From assembly GCF_004208415.1 (NCBI RefSeq), contig NZ_CP035758.1, positions 1,860,001 to 1,924,000 on the forward strand: a DNA stretch of 64,000 bases, in the 5' to 3' direction. Positions 43,463-52,986 of the stretch are shown here, piece by piece; within the stretch, counting starts at the first letter, position 1; each line of letters opens with the position of its first letter. The position numbers were made by a program, and so were the translations under genes. The notes under the pieces were generated by a model that saw only the letters and a program-made list of their open reading frames with translations, was not told the DNA's origin and did no database searches. The stretch is from Ktedonosporobacter rubrisoli (GTDB taxonomy: Bacteria; Chloroflexota; Ktedonobacteria; Ktedonobacterales; Ktedonobacteraceae).

Positions 43463-43882
43463 TTATGCTTTTGTATTCCGTTCAAGCAGAAAAACAGGAA
43501 TTTCACGAGCAGTTTGCTTTTGAAACTCAGCATAGTGAGGAAACACCGTGACCGCCTGCTTAAAGGCTTGTTCCCGCTCAGCGCTAGCCAGCAATCTCGC
43601 TGTAGCCTCAAACTTTTCGTTCCCAACCTCGACCGTGACATCAGGATGAGCCAGCAAGTTGTAATACCACAAAGGATGTTTAGGAGCACCTCCTTTGGAT
43701 GCGACTGCGAGGTAGTTCTCACCAAAAGGAACAGATACTAATGGATAGATGCGGGGTTTACCTGATTTGGCCCCTTTGATGGTGAGAAGGATTACTGGAA
43801 TCCCACCCTGTACTTTTCCCTCGTTTGCACGGAACTCTTCCACCAAGCGACGGTTCTGTTCGATGAAGTCAAAATCGCTCAT
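43463..43882 (-). CDS. Deazaflavin (F420)-dependent nitroreductase-family protein
   Basis: A 139-residue split-barrel protein of the DDN family (IPVILLTIKGAKSGKPRIYPL, YLAVASKGGAPKHPLWYYNL, HPDVTVEVGNEKFEATAR). Members bind coenzyme F420 and reduce quinones or nitro compounds. Their presence suggests the organism makes F420, as many Chloroflexota and Actinomycetota do. The long plus-strand ORF on the opposite side is a shadow. Confidence 0.87.
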   Translation of the reverse strand: MSDFDFIEQNRRLVEEFRANEGKVQGGIPVILLTIKGAKSGKPRIYPLVSVPFGENYLAVASKGGAPKHPLWYYNLLAHPDVTVEVGNEKFEATARLLASAEREQAFKQAVTVFPHYAEFQKQTAREIPVFLLERNTKA

Positions 43883-43917
43883 CTATGTTTTTTTTCCTCA
43901 TGAAATGAATGTCTATG

Positions 43918-44017
43918 AAAGTGGAACTAAGCCTTTCCACTTTACGATCTTTGTATATTTGGTCACATGGTTAAGTATACAAAGATCCCTAATGCGAAAT
44001 CAAGGGATCTATTTTTT
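43918..44017 (+). promoter_or_regulatory. Attenuator-like alternative hairpins upstream of the GH13 gene
   Basis: Three inverted repeats lie in a row. H1: AAAGTGGAA (43918-43926) with TTCCACTTT (43935-43943). H2: GATCTTTGTATA (43946-43957) with TATACAAAGATC (43976-43987), 12 bp perfect. H3: AGATCCCT (43983-43990) with AGGGATCT (44003-44010), followed by six Ts, a classic plus-strand terminator. H2 and H3 share 43983-43987, so they exclude each other, as antiterminator and terminator do. The GH13 gene starts 270 bp downstream. The region also holds the promoter of the divergent DDN gene, so the hairpins could instead be overlapping operators. Confidence 0.5.
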
Positions 44018-44286
44018 GCGCGCCGATCCTTGGTGCTGGGCTATCTTAGAGCGTCTGGCCAGGCTTCATAGGAAAGACGCGCATTCCGTCGCAGTTCGCG
44101 TAAGATCTTAGAGTTAGTGCTATCAAGAGAACTTTCGGATTGCAAAGCCATATCCTCTATTTTATTTTCATTTTGCTATTAATACAGAATATTACTTTTT
44201 GTTTAGTATTCACTTATGCACTTCTTTAAGATATTCTTAAAGAAAACACAAACTGATGGATAAAACATATTGGAGGTATCGTATTA

Positions 44287-45951
44287 ATGGAAAATACAGC
44301 ATATTTGCAAGCTACTTCCCCGGTCACACAGCCACTATGGTGGCAATGCAGCGTAATTTATCAGATATGTGTGCGCAGCTTCCAGGATAGCAACGCAGAT
44401 GGGGTCGGAGACCTGGCCGGGGTAATCAAGCGTTTAGATTACCTTAAAGATGTTTTAGGTATTGATGCTATCTGGCTCACCCCATTTTATCCCTCTCCAA
44501 TGGCTGACGGAGGATATGATGTTTCTGATTATGCGGACATTGATCCGCTTTTCGGCGACCTGGCAACTTTTGATCTATTGGTAGCCGAAGCACATACGCG
44601 TCATTTACGTGTCATTATTGATTATGTTCCTAATCATACGTCCGATCAGCATCCCTGGTTTATCCAGTCACGAAGTTCACACAAGAATCCTTACCATAAT
44701 TGGTACGTCTGGTCCGATCCTAATACTGACGGTTCTCCGCCCAATAACTGGCTCAGTGTCTTTGGCGGCTCGGCCTGGAGTTGGGACGCTACGCGCAAAC
44801 AGTATTACTTGCATTCCTTCCTTCCTCAACAGCCGGATCTCAACTGGCGCAATGATGAGGTCAAAACAGCGATGTTTAACGTCCTCCGCTTCTGGCTTGA
44901 ACGAGGAGTAGATGGCTTTCGTATAGACGTGGCCCACTTTCTTATGAAAGATCCACTGCTGCGCAACAATCCGTTAAATACTTCCCTTTCTCCCACTTTT
45001 TGGCGCTCATTTGGCCCATATGATGGCCAGTGGCATTTCTATGACCAAGGGCACCCTGACATTCATAAGCTCTATCAAGAGTTACATCAACTCCTGGATG
45101 ACTACAGTGATAAACAGCCGCGCGTCAGTATTGGAGAATTGCACCGTCCTGATATCGGCAGCTGGGCAGCCTACTATGGAAGAGACCTCGACGAACTGCA
45201 TCTGCCTTTCAACTTCCGTTTGCTCTCTGTTCCATGGCAGGCTCAGGAGGTACGGCTTGTAGTAGATGAGCTGGAGTCAGTTCTACCGACAGGGGCATGG
45301 CCTAACTATGTCCTGGGCAACCATGATGAACCTCGCCTGGCAAGTCGCCTGGGACAAGCACAGGCACGTGTCGCGATGATGCTCTTACTCACGCTGCGTG
45401 GAACTCCCACCCTCTATTATGGAGATGAGTTGGGCATGCAAAATGGCGTAATTCCGCCTGAACGGACAATTGACCATTGGGCGCAAACGATGCCTGGCCT
45501 GGATTTGGGGCGTGATCAGGAGCGTACTCCTATGTTATGGGATGGCAGCAAGCATGCAGGCTTCTGTCCACCGGAGACTGAGCCATGGTTGCCTGTCAGC
45601 CAACGGCACGAGCAAGATCATGTTATGGCCCAGCTTATGGACCCTTGCTCGATGCTCTCTCTGACAAGCAGGCTCCTTGCCCTCCGGCGAGAGCATAATG
45701 CTCTTTCTATTGGTAAGTATCTGGCTATAGAGACAACGGCGGAGGATTGCTTTGCGTTTTTGAGACAGTATGGCTCGCAACGGTTTCTGATCGTACTCAA
45801 CTTTGCAAATTCGGAACAGATACTCGATCTGTCGCCATTTGGTCCTGCTTGTATCATCCTTTCCACCCATCTTGACCGTGAGGAGCATCTCGACCTTGAT
45901 CATCTCACGCTTCGAGGGAACGAAGGTTGCCTGATAGCATGCAAAGCATAA
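44287..45951 (+). CDS. GH13-family alpha-glucosidase/amylase-like glycosidase
   Basis: A 554-residue (beta/alpha)8 glycoside hydrolase acting on alpha-glucosidic bonds. It has VIYQICVRSFQDSNADGVGD at the start and IIDYVPNHTS (region I). The nucleophile is D214 in GFRIDVAHF, the acid/base E284 in SIGELH, and the transition-state D347 in LGNHDE. A small beta-sandwich C-terminal domain ends the protein. The pattern fits oligo-1,6-glucosidase/trehalose-active members rather than secreted amylases, and there is no signal peptide, so it is cytosolic. Ribosome site TTGGAGG. A possible attenuator lies upstream (43918-44017). Confidence 0.92.
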   Translation: MENTAYLQATSPVTQPLWWQCSVIYQICVRSFQDSNADGVGDLAGVIKRLDYLKDVLGIDAIWLTPFYPSPMADGGYDVSDYADIDPLFGDLATFDLLVAEAHTRHLRVIIDYVPNHTSDQHPWFIQSRSSHKNPYHNWYVWSDPNTDGSPPNNWLSVFGGSAWSWDATRKQYYLHSFLPQQPDLNWRNDEVKTAMFNVLRFWLERGVDGFRIDVAHFLMKDPLLRNNPLNTSLSPTFWRSFGPYDGQWHFYDQGHPDIHKLYQELHQLLDDYSDKQPRVSIGELHRPDIGSWAAYYGRDLDELHLPFNFRLLSVPWQAQEVRLVVDELESVLPTGAWPNYVLGNHDEPRLASRLGQAQARVAMMLLLTLRGTPTLYYGDELGMQNGVIPPERTIDHWAQTMPGLDLGRDQERTPMLWDGSKHAGFCPPETEPWLPVSQRHEQDHVMAQLMDPCSMLSLTSRLLALRREHNALSIGKYLAIETTAEDCFAFLRQYGSQRFLIVLNFANSEQILDLSPFGPACIILSTHLDREEHLDLDHLTLRGNEGCLIACKA

Positions 45952-46096
45952 CAAGCCAATAACAGATGAATCTATTGAATGGGCAGGTTCTTTAGCTACC
46001 ATTTCAACTCTCCCCTCATACTCCTACGTTAAGGGCATTGCCCTCTAAAGAGCAATGCTTGCGTGGCTGGGAAGAGCAACATTAACCAAGACCGGC

Positions 46097-46876
46097 TTAT
46101 GGCCTGCCCCAGATGATATTGCTGGTCACCATGAGCTTGAGCATTCCATCTTGTGCGAAGGGCAGAAGGAGTTTGCGGGCCTCTGCATCAAAAGCCTGGG
46201 CAAGCTCTGTATCCATACGCTCGCGAGAGAAGCCATTCCGTGAGTGTATGGAGCTAATATAATCTTCTACTGATTGCGTGAAGGGAACAGGGCGAGTTTG
46301 CCAGATTCCCTCTTGCCGGAAGAGCTTGCGCTGCTTCAGTTCCGCAATGAGATCATAGGGTTGGAACTCTTTATTCGTCGAGAAGCGCTTAATAAGTTCC
46401 AGTAAGTCCGCTTGCCAGGGCTCGGGCTCGGACCCTCGTTCAGCCATGGCCAGCAAGCCGTGAGGAGTGAGCATGCGGCGGAACAGAGGTAGAACCACGT
46501 CCCATTCCATCCAATGCAGGCTCTCGCCCGCCGTAATAAGCGCGTAGGGTGGTTGGAGCGCAGCCTCCTCCACGCGTCCGTAGATCCAGCGCAATTGGGG
46601 ATGGTCGCCGCCGGGCAGAGTTCTTCCCTTATCCAGCATAGCGCGCGAAAAATCCACAGCATCGACGCGCTCAACTTGCGTGACCAGCTGGCGGGCGAGC
46701 TCGCCCGTGCCACATCCCACATCGAGAACGGTGCGTGGCTCGTCGGTGATCAAAGAGACTAACTTCGCAATCGCCTCAGCGGGATATGAGGGGCGATAAT
46801 GGTAAACATCAACGATACTGTGATCCTTGAACTGGCTGGCATACTGCAGACCGAGATGGGCCGGTTTTGGTTCCAT
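46097..46876 (-). CDS. Class I SAM-dependent methyltransferase
   Basis: A 259-residue methyltransferase: motif I TVLDVGCGTGELARQL, VDAVDFSRAML, LRWIYGRVEEAAL and ITAGESLHWMEWDVVLPLF. The WMEW-type segment and length are typical of the Methyltransf_11 trans-aconitate/ubiquinone-like group; substrate unknown. The ATG at 46876 is preferred over the preceding TTG. Confidence 0.87.
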   Translation of the reverse strand: MEPKPAHLGLQYASQFKDHSIVDVYHYRPSYPAEAIAKLVSLITDEPRTVLDVGCGTGELARQLVTQVERVDAVDFSRAMLDKGRTLPGGDHPQLRWIYGRVEEAALQPPYALITAGESLHWMEWDVVLPLFRRMLTPHGLLAMAERGSEPEPWQADLLELIKRFSTNKEFQPYDLIAELKQRKLFRQEGIWQTRPVPFTQSVEDYISSIHSRNGFSRERMDTELAQAFDAEARKLLLPFAQDGMLKLMVTSNIIWGRP

Positions 46877-47003
46877 CAAAAGTACCTTTCGTTTTCTTCA
46901 GCTTAAAAGGATTGAGAAAGTACTTACTATTCTGATCTACGGATAAGGGCTTCTGCAGTTGCTAGGTGTTCGGCTAACAAGAGTCTATGGACGATGCGTT
47001 CTT

Positions 47004-47840
47004 CTAAATGCTTACCATCAGGACGCCGAGCAAAATTGCTCCTACGCCCATCCACTGACCTATGGTTAAGCGCTCGCGCAGGAAGAGCCAGGCCAGGAGT
47101 ACAGTAACGGCGCTATAGAGCGAAGTCAAAGCCGTGGCGATAGTCGTGTAGGTTTGCCCGATGCCCAGATTGAATGCTAGCAAGGCTCCCGAATCAAAGA
47201 TAGCAGCCAGTAAGAGCAGAGGTGCAGCCTGCCAGGTTTTTCTTAGCATGAAGGGACCACGAATACTCAGAATGGGGAAGGCACAGAGCAATTGCACCAG
47301 CCTTGTCGTCCAGACAGGCCAGATTGCGCCAAGGGTGGGTGTAATGCGATTGAGGGCCCAGAAGTATATGCCAAGGCAAATAGAGGCTCCTAGAGCTTCG
47401 GGAAGTCCGGCCAGCGAAGAAGCTCCTGCAACTCCACGGGCGCGGGCGACCACAATCACTCCTACGATCAGCGCACTTGTTCCCACCAGGGTAAGGATAG
47501 GAGGGCGCTCACCGCTTGCCAGCGCCAGCACGGCTGTGACAACCGCGAAGCCAGAGGCAATGGGCGAGACGAGGGAGAGCGTTCCAATTGCGAAGGCGCG
47601 ATAAAGGAGCAGCGTACCGACAAAATTGATGAGGCTAATCCCACCCATTAGAGCCCAGACTGCCAGAGAGCCGGGAGGAGGCGCCTGCATAATAATAAGT
47701 ACCGCTCCCACTACTAGCACGCCAAAGAGCTGAATAGCGAAGAGGGCCTGGAGCACACCGACGTGCCTGGTGGCATGTGTCACAACAAAGTCGGCGAGCG
47801 CAAAGCAGACCGCCGCCAGTAATCCGAAAAGGATGCCCAT
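47004..47840 (-). CDS. EamA/DMT-family transporter
   Basis: A 278-residue membrane protein with ten predicted helices in two EamA repeats (LLAAVCFALADFVVTHATR in the first; LEALGAS-type start of the second near residue 148, and ALTSLYSAVTVLLAWLFLRE near the end). Exporters of metabolites or drugs in this family are common; substrate unknown. Confidence 0.88.
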   Translation of the reverse strand: MGILFGLLAAVCFALADFVVTHATRHVGVLQALFAIQLFGVLVVGAVLIIMQAPPPGSLAVWALMGGISLINFVGTLLLYRAFAIGTLSLVSPIASGFAVVTAVLALASGERPPILTLVGTSALIVGVIVVARARGVAGASSLAGLPEALGASICLGIYFWALNRITPTLGAIWPVWTTRLVQLLCAFPILSIRGPFMLRKTWQAAPLLLLAAIFDSGALLAFNLGIGQTYTTIATALTSLYSAVTVLLAWLFLRERLTIGQWMGVGAILLGVLMVSI

Positions 47841-47930
47841 TGGATACCTTTCTGTGCCTGTAAGGGCTCATTGAGACGTGAAGAAAAGCATTTCAGCGCC
47901 CTGGTAATGATTAATCACTGCACCGCCGAG

Positions 47931-47985
47931 CGCTGGCACAAGCCTGTATTCTCTGGAAAGAGAGGCCATGTAACTTGTGCCAGCG
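47931..47985. terminator. Long-stem hairpin between aldo/keto reductase and EamA genes
   Basis: A 12-bp perfect stem (CGCTGGCACAAG with CTTGTGCCAGCG) with a 31-base loop containing a small CTCT/AGAG stem, 38 bp after the aldo/keto reductase stop. No U run follows, so termination is possible but not certain. Confidence 0.45.
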
Positions 47986-48023
47986 TACGAAGAACGCGCT
48001 TACCCAGGCAGAGCGTCTGTGGA

Positions 48024-48929
48024 TCAGTTCTGCACTGAGGCCACTTGAGCCGCGAGCGTGCTAAGATCTTCCTCACTCAAGCGCAAGCTGGCGGCGGCAA
48101 CGTTCTCTTCAATGTGCTGTACTGAGGAGGTACCGGGAATCGGTAGGATCATGGGCGAACGGGCCAGCAACCAGGCGAGGGCCAGGTGAGCCGGAGTAAC
48201 TTGATAGCGTTTGGCCAGGCTGGCAAGTGGGCCGTCCGCCTGGACCAGCTTCCCTTTGCCCAGAGGCAGAAAGGGCAGGAAGGCGATCCGCTGTTGCGTA
48301 CACCAATCGACCACTTGCTCCGAACTGCGATCGGCAAGGTTATAGAGATTCTCGACGGTGGCAATAGGCACCGTTGCCCGAGCTTCCTGGAGTTGGGCAA
48401 GCGTGACATTGCTAAGGCCAATATGACGAATTTTTCCCTCGCGCTGCAGATCCTGTAAGGTTCCTACCGATTCCATAAACGGAACTTCAGGGCTTCCTCC
48501 ATAACGGAAATGAACAAGGTCCAGGCGCTCTACCTTTAAATGACTGAGATTTTCCTCACAGGCCAGGCGCAAGCTTTCGGGCCGTGGGTCTGGTATAAAG
48601 CTGCCATCAGCACCACGCTTAAAGCCGATCTTGGTGGCGAAAACGAGATCCTGAGGATAAGGATACAATGCCTCGACGATGAGACGATTGGCCACGTGCG
48701 GTCCATAGTAATCGGAAGTATCGATAAAGTTAATGCCCAGCTCGACAGCTCGGCGTAACACCGCTCGCGCCCTGGCCGGATCTGCTGGTTCTCCCCAGGC
48801 TCCTGCCCCCGGCAACTGCATTGTACCAAAACCCAGGCGGGTAACCACGAGCTCGCCGCCAAGCGTGATTGTTCCCGCCGCGCTAGCCAGTGGCGTATCT
48901 TTGCCAAAGAATGTCGATGTCTTGTCCAT
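48024..48929 (-). CDS. Aldo/keto reductase
   Basis: A 301-residue NADPH-dependent (beta/alpha)8 oxidoreductase. It has RLGFGTMQLPG, the catalytic Asp/Tyr in FIDTSDYYG, the Lys in FATKIGF, the His in LDLVHFRYGG, and the cofactor-binding ending ILPIPGTSSVQHIEEN. The ATG at 48929 (GAGGAG upstream) gives the usual family start; the frame runs to 49013 without support. An imperfect palindrome at 49028-49066 may be its operator. Confidence 0.9.
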   Translation of the reverse strand: MDKTSTFFGKDTPLASAAGTITLGGELVVTRLGFGTMQLPGAGAWGEPADPARARAVLRRAVELGINFIDTSDYYGPHVANRLIVEALYPYPQDLVFATKIGFKRGADGSFIPDPRPESLRLACEENLSHLKVERLDLVHFRYGGSPEVPFMESVGTLQDLQREGKIRHIGLSNVTLAQLQEARATVPIATVENLYNLADRSSEQVVDWCTQQRIAFLPFLPLGKGKLVQADGPLASLAKRYQVTPAHLALAWLLARSPMILPIPGTSSVQHIEENVAAASLRLSEEDLSTLAAQVASVQN

Positions 48930-49027
48930 GTTGATTGCCTGCTCCTCTTCTAGCCTGCTTAATTTTCCAGCTTTACTGCTGAAAAGTGAGATACAACCCC
49001 CAGATGCAGCCATATCTCCAGGCTTAG

Positions 49028-49066
49028 ATGTAGTTGTTTAGCGTATAATTGTATAAGCAACTACAT
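49028..49066. promoter_or_regulatory. Imperfect palindrome upstream of the aldo/keto reductase
   Basis: The arms ATGTAGTTGTTTA and TAAGCAACTACAT (12 of 13 complementary) flank a 13-bp AT-rich centre that includes TATAAT. It lies about 100 bp upstream of the start. It could be a promoter with an overlapping operator. Confidence 0.5.
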
Positions 49067-49225
49067 AAACGTAACACATAATTGTTGTGTATGCAAGTAT
49101 TGTGCGTGCAACAATTTGGCAGCCGATACCAACTTGCTAAGGTTCTGAAGCTCTGGAGCTTTTAAGGAAAGGTCAAATACAGAGGCGTTCGTGTGAAGTA
49201 ATGAAACGGGGAAGAATGTAAGAGG

Positions 49226-49272
49226 GAACGAAGTAGAAGCTTGAACCTCTGAAGATAGCTTCTACTTCGTTC
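49226..49272 (-). terminator. 16-bp perfect hairpin downstream of the MFS gene
   Basis: GAACGAAGTAGAAGCT (49226-49241) pairs with AGCTTCTACTTCGTTC (49257-49272) around a 15-base loop, 55 bp after the MFS stop. The minus-strand side continues CCTCTTACATTC, moderately U-rich. It is probably the terminator of the MFS transcript. Confidence 0.6.
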
Positions 49273-49326
49273 TGTATTCTCACGTACCAGCTTATGGCTT
49301 GACGAAGATAAGCCAGAGAGCGAACT

Positions 49327-50628
49327 TTATTTGACCAGAGTAATCGGTCTGATCAAGAGAGCTGCCACCGTTGTGGCAACGGCCAGCACAATGAAGAGGA
49401 GCAGATAGCTATGCAACGCGCTTAGCGTAATGGAGGCGATGAGCGGGATCACAAGCATCGGTAAGAAAATCGCCGCATTCATCAGCCCAAAGTCTTTTCC
49501 ATGATCGCGCTCGCGTGGCAAGAGTTGACTAGCTAGAGCGAGATCGACCGAGAGGTAACCGCCAAATCCTACGCCCAGAATAACCGTTGCCACAAGGATA
49601 ACGCTCCATATGGGGAAGAAAGCCAGCAGCAGCAGCGCCACAGTCATCGTCAAACTTGATCCAATCACAAAGATCTTGCGCCTTTGCCAGCGATCCGAGA
49701 GGCGACCACAGATCAATGAAGAGAGGAGCAGGGAGAGGACATAAATGCTATAAAATATCTGCACACCAGTGGCCACCTGCTCTACCGGGAAGACGTGTTC
49801 AGTTTGCAGAAAGTAGAACATATAATTGACCACAGTCGTGGCGGCAAGAAAGACGCAGCAGCGCGCAAGCCACGTACGGGCGAAATCCGGGTAGGTTCGG
49901 GGATTGAGCCAGAGCGAGCGTGGGATATCTTTCAGGCCGAAGGGTGCCAGTGCCCCTTTTGATAAGCGCTCTTCGCGTAAAACAAGGATGAAGAGCAACA
50001 AAAGGACAATGGAGATCTGGGCCAACACGAGAAAAGAAGCAGTGATATCCTTCAATACCTGCCCTACCAGGATCTGTCCTATCAGGCCACCGACCAGCGG
50101 AGCCATTCCTCCGAAGGCAGAGACAGTTGCGCGCTGGCTTAGAGGGATCTGATCTGGTATAAGGGCAGAGAGGGCCGCGAGCAGACAATTGATCGCAATT
50201 TGCAGCACGATAGCCCCTATTCCTAACATGATCAATGATGAAGCATAGGCCAGAGTGAGCATCGAGACCAGCAGCAAGATCATTCCAACGAGCAGCCAGG
50301 GTAGGCGGCGCCCCAGAGGAGAAGTAGTTCGGTCGGAGAGGGCTCCCACCAGAGGATTGGTAAGGGTTGCGGCCAGTGCACCAATGCCAGAGAGGAGAAT
50401 AAAGGTGTTGGTCTGGTCGGCAGGAGCCAGCGTACTGATGCGCGCCGGCAGCAGAAGCGTATAGAAGGTAATGTTGCCAATCCCAATAATCGCGTTAGCA
50501 AGCCCATAGAGCACCTGGAAGCCAAGACTTTTTGGCGTACTCGGCTGGGCTGGCATCCCCGTTTCCTCCTGAGCAGAAAGCTCTTGTGGCACTATTGTAA
50601 TACTCTCATCAGAGAGCGAAGAGTCCAT
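49327..50628 (-). CDS. MFS transporter
   Basis: A 433-residue, 12-helix transporter of the major facilitator superfamily. It has GALSDRTTSPLGRRLPWLLVG (the loop 2-3 motif) and, in the second half, CGRLSDRWQRRKIFVIG. The N-terminal ~40 residues are soluble. The SDRTTSPLGRRLPW type is seen in sugar- or drug-proton symporters related to GPH/MFS_1 members. The ATG at 50628 has AAGGGAG upstream; GTG at 50715 is the longer alternative. Confidence 0.88.
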   Translation of the reverse strand: MDSSLSDESITIVPQELSAQEETGMPAQPSTPKSLGFQVLYGLANAIIGIGNITFYTLLLPARISTLAPADQTNTFILLSGIGALAATLTNPLVGALSDRTTSPLGRRLPWLLVGMILLLVSMLTLAYASSLIMLGIGAIVLQIAINCLLAALSALIPDQIPLSQRATVSAFGGMAPLVGGLIGQILVGQVLKDITASFLVLAQISIVLLLLFILVLREERLSKGALAPFGLKDIPRSLWLNPRTYPDFARTWLARCCVFLAATTVVNYMFYFLQTEHVFPVEQVATGVQIFYSIYVLSLLLSSLICGRLSDRWQRRKIFVIGSSLTMTVALLLLAFFPIWSVILVATVILGVGFGGYLSVDLALASQLLPRERDHGKDFGLMNAAIFLPMLVIPLIASITLSALHSYLLLFIVLAVATTVAALLIRPITLVK

Positions 50629-50772
50629 CGCGTTGTTCTCCCTTCTTTCAGCTATGACATTTTCGAGAGGTTCTTTCCAATGAAAACCTGAGTAGTTGTA
50701 GTTACTTGATGCCACCTCTGCTACCTCAGCCAGGAGGCGGCCCTGACAAGACTAGTCAGGAAAAGGTTGTTG

Positions 50773-51853
50773 TCAAGATAGCGGTGCGTGCGGTTCGGTC
50801 CCTTTCTCCTTGAGACCTGAGAGGGCGATGATGACTGCATCCATGGCCGTGTTACGACGTGGTGGGAGACGGAAAGGACGGTGTGGGCCAACCTGGTAGA
50901 GCTCGTTAGCGAACTCCATGATTGCTTGCCTGGTCCTCTCCAATTCCTCTTCGGCCCCACGCGTTTTCAAATAACGATCAAGGAAGCGATTGATCTGCTG
51001 TCCCACTGGCCAGAGTTCATGACTGGTAGGTAGATCGACGCGTGCACTTGCCTCTTTATTGGAGACTCGTTGAATAGTAGTGACAACCGCATTGACGCCT
51101 TCTTCCAATTGCTGGCTGCGCAACTCCGCTTGCCTCCTATTCTCGGCCAGCGAATATTCGAGCGCGGCGATTTGCTCGGCCTGGTCAGCCTGTTTAAGGG
51201 CTTCCAATAGATTTCTCACAATGATCCAGCCAAAGAAAGCTGTAAGAATCTGGGCCATGACGGGCCTGGGCCAGGTCGTGAGCGTGTGGGCCCACAGTAA
51301 GAGCGCCGATGATAAAGCAGATGTTAAAGCCCGCAACCGCGAAGGCGCTCCAGGGAGCCAGCAAGGCCACCGCGATGAGAATAGGCTGAATCAGGATGTC
51401 AAACTGGGGAAGATAAAAGACGCTAATCCCACCAGGAATCGTGAGGATCTTCACGATCATGGTAACCTCGATGCTTCCCACCATCAATATGCCTGCTATC
51501 AACAGATGGCCACGGCGATTGAAAAAGAAAGCAGCCAGCAAGGCCAGAATACAGCCGGCCAGCCAGGGCAAGACTATCGGCCCATTTGGTGCGTGTAAAA
51601 CGACAGGGATAACCGGCAGCTCGATCAGGAGCAGCTGAACAGCAAGAATAATGCTGGCCAGACGCCCACGGCGAATCAGCTCGCGCTCACGTAACGAAAC
51701 CAACCTGCCTGTTGGTGGCGTTGGGGCGAACAGCCGATACCACCAGGCAAGCAGGGGCGGAGCCGCAAATTCTTCTCTCTGCAAAAATGTTGGGGCCAGT
51801 GGCGCATTGGCGTTAGCTTGATCCCGTAGGGAGGTTTCCGGGTTTCTGCTCAT
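50773..51853 (-). pseudogene. Membrane sensor-like gene broken by a +1 frameshift
   Basis: Two overlapping frames read as one protein. The first (start 51853, ATG behind GGATGGAG) has about six membrane segments and reads to GPHAHDLAQA. The second, shifted by one base, resumes at about 51262 with MAQILTAFFGWIIVRNLLEAL, then a coiled coil (QIAALEYSLAENRRQAELRSQQLEEG), and ends at 50773. Skipping one base within roughly 51255-51275 restores a ~360-residue protein: a 6TM sensor followed by a HAMP-like/coiled-coil cytosolic part. This could be real inactivation, a sequencing error in the C/G-rich stretch, or frameshifting. The start overlaps the methyltransferase stop by ATGA. Confidence 0.65.
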
Positions 51854-52941
51854 AAGTCTCCATCCTTCCGTGCTCTGGAAATCTTGCATTCCAATAGCAT
51901 CTGTTCTAGCCCCAGAGGGATTGCTCGGCTCAGGGTAAAGCCAGCTTTTTCCAGGAGAGCCTTATGCTCTTCAAGGTTGCGGTGGCGCGCTGCATGCATC
52001 ATCATTGCCATTTGCAGGCTAAAGAACTTGGTGAAAGGGGTCTCATCGCTGAGGACCGGCTCTATAATCAGCAGGGTGCCAGAAGGCTCAAGCGTCTTCT
52101 GGCAGGCACGCAAGATGCGTAAATATTCTTCATCTCCCCAGTCCATCAAAACGTTTTTGAGCGCATAACAATCGCCGGCAGGTATTTCCTCAAAAAAGCT
52201 CCCGGCAGCCTGAGCATAGCGTGCAGTAAGATCGGGTGTAAGTTTGGGCAGCTTGTTTCGCTGAACCTGTTCGATGATCTGAGCGCGATCGAAAAGGGTT
52301 GCCCGCATCTGTTGATAGCGAGACAGAACGCTCTCTGCCAGCGCGCCATGTCCTCCGCCGATGTCTACAAAGTGCTGGACTGTGGAAAAATCGTAGGCAT
52401 CAAGAATTGCAGGAATGACGAGGCGTGCGTTGGCAGCCAGCCCTTCCTGGAACTCCTGGCGTTGCTCAGGATGGGCATCGAGATAGCTCCAGAGCGTCAT
52501 GTCATCTCCATAGCTCCTGGTCATCGCTGGCTTGCCGGTCTTGATGGTATGGGCTAGATCGCGCCAACTGTCCCATTGGTAATCGGCTCCCCAGAGCCGA
52601 ACCAGGTTGGCGGTAGCCTCGGGCAATAACAGCCGTGAACGATCCGTATGGCCAAAGATATGCTGTTTTTCATCGAGCTCGGTAAAAATACCGATTCCGG
52701 CCAGGGCCCGGAGGAGTAAATAGAGCGAGGGCGCGTGAGTATTGGTCTCCTGGGCCAGCTCTTCAACAGTTTTGGGTTGTTCAAGATATTCTGGCAGGTG
52801 TAACTGAACTGCCGCAGAAACCGCACTGGTAACCATAAGTCCTATTTGCAGGCTTAGCGCCAGGGGATCGGGCGCCTCGAAACTGCTGCGAGAAAGAATG
52901 GGAAAGAGAGGGCTTGCTTGATCCTGAGAACTTGGCTGCAT
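51850..52941 (-). CDS. COMT-type O-methyltransferase
   Basis: A 363-residue methyltransferase with the Methyltransf_2 layout. An N-terminal dimerisation/winged-helix domain (GLMVTSAVSAAVQLHLPEYL, TVEELAQETNTHAPSLYLLLRAL) is followed by a SAM-binding domain (HFVDIGGGHGALAESVL, YALKNVLMDWGDEE, GTLLIIEPVL). Typical substrates are phenolic or polyketide hydroxyls. It overlaps the downstream gene by 4 bp (ATGA), so it is co-transcribed and translationally coupled. Confidence 0.9.
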   Translation of the reverse strand: MQPSSQDQASPLFPILSRSSFEAPDPLALSLQIGLMVTSAVSAAVQLHLPEYLEQPKTVEELAQETNTHAPSLYLLLRALAGIGIFTELDEKQHIFGHTDRSRLLLPEATANLVRLWGADYQWDSWRDLAHTIKTGKPAMTRSYGDDMTLWSYLDAHPEQRQEFQEGLAANARLVIPAILDAYDFSTVQHFVDIGGGHGALAESVLSRYQQMRATLFDRAQIIEQVQRNKLPKLTPDLTARYAQAAGSFFEEIPAGDCYALKNVLMDWGDEEYLRILRACQKTLEPSGTLLIIEPVLSDETPFTKFFSLQMAMMMHAARHRNLEEHKALLEKAGFTLSRAIPLGLEQMLLECKISRARKDGDL

Positions 52942-52986
52942 GATGAATAGTCCTCCTTATTACATAATCAAGGAGCGCAACGCCTC

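Noticed and set aside
43301..43741. 146-codon plus-strand ORF opposite the DDN-family gene
   Set aside because: The minus-strand gene has a full family match. Only the short upstream part of this frame (43226-43327) resembles an ArsR tail and was reported separately.
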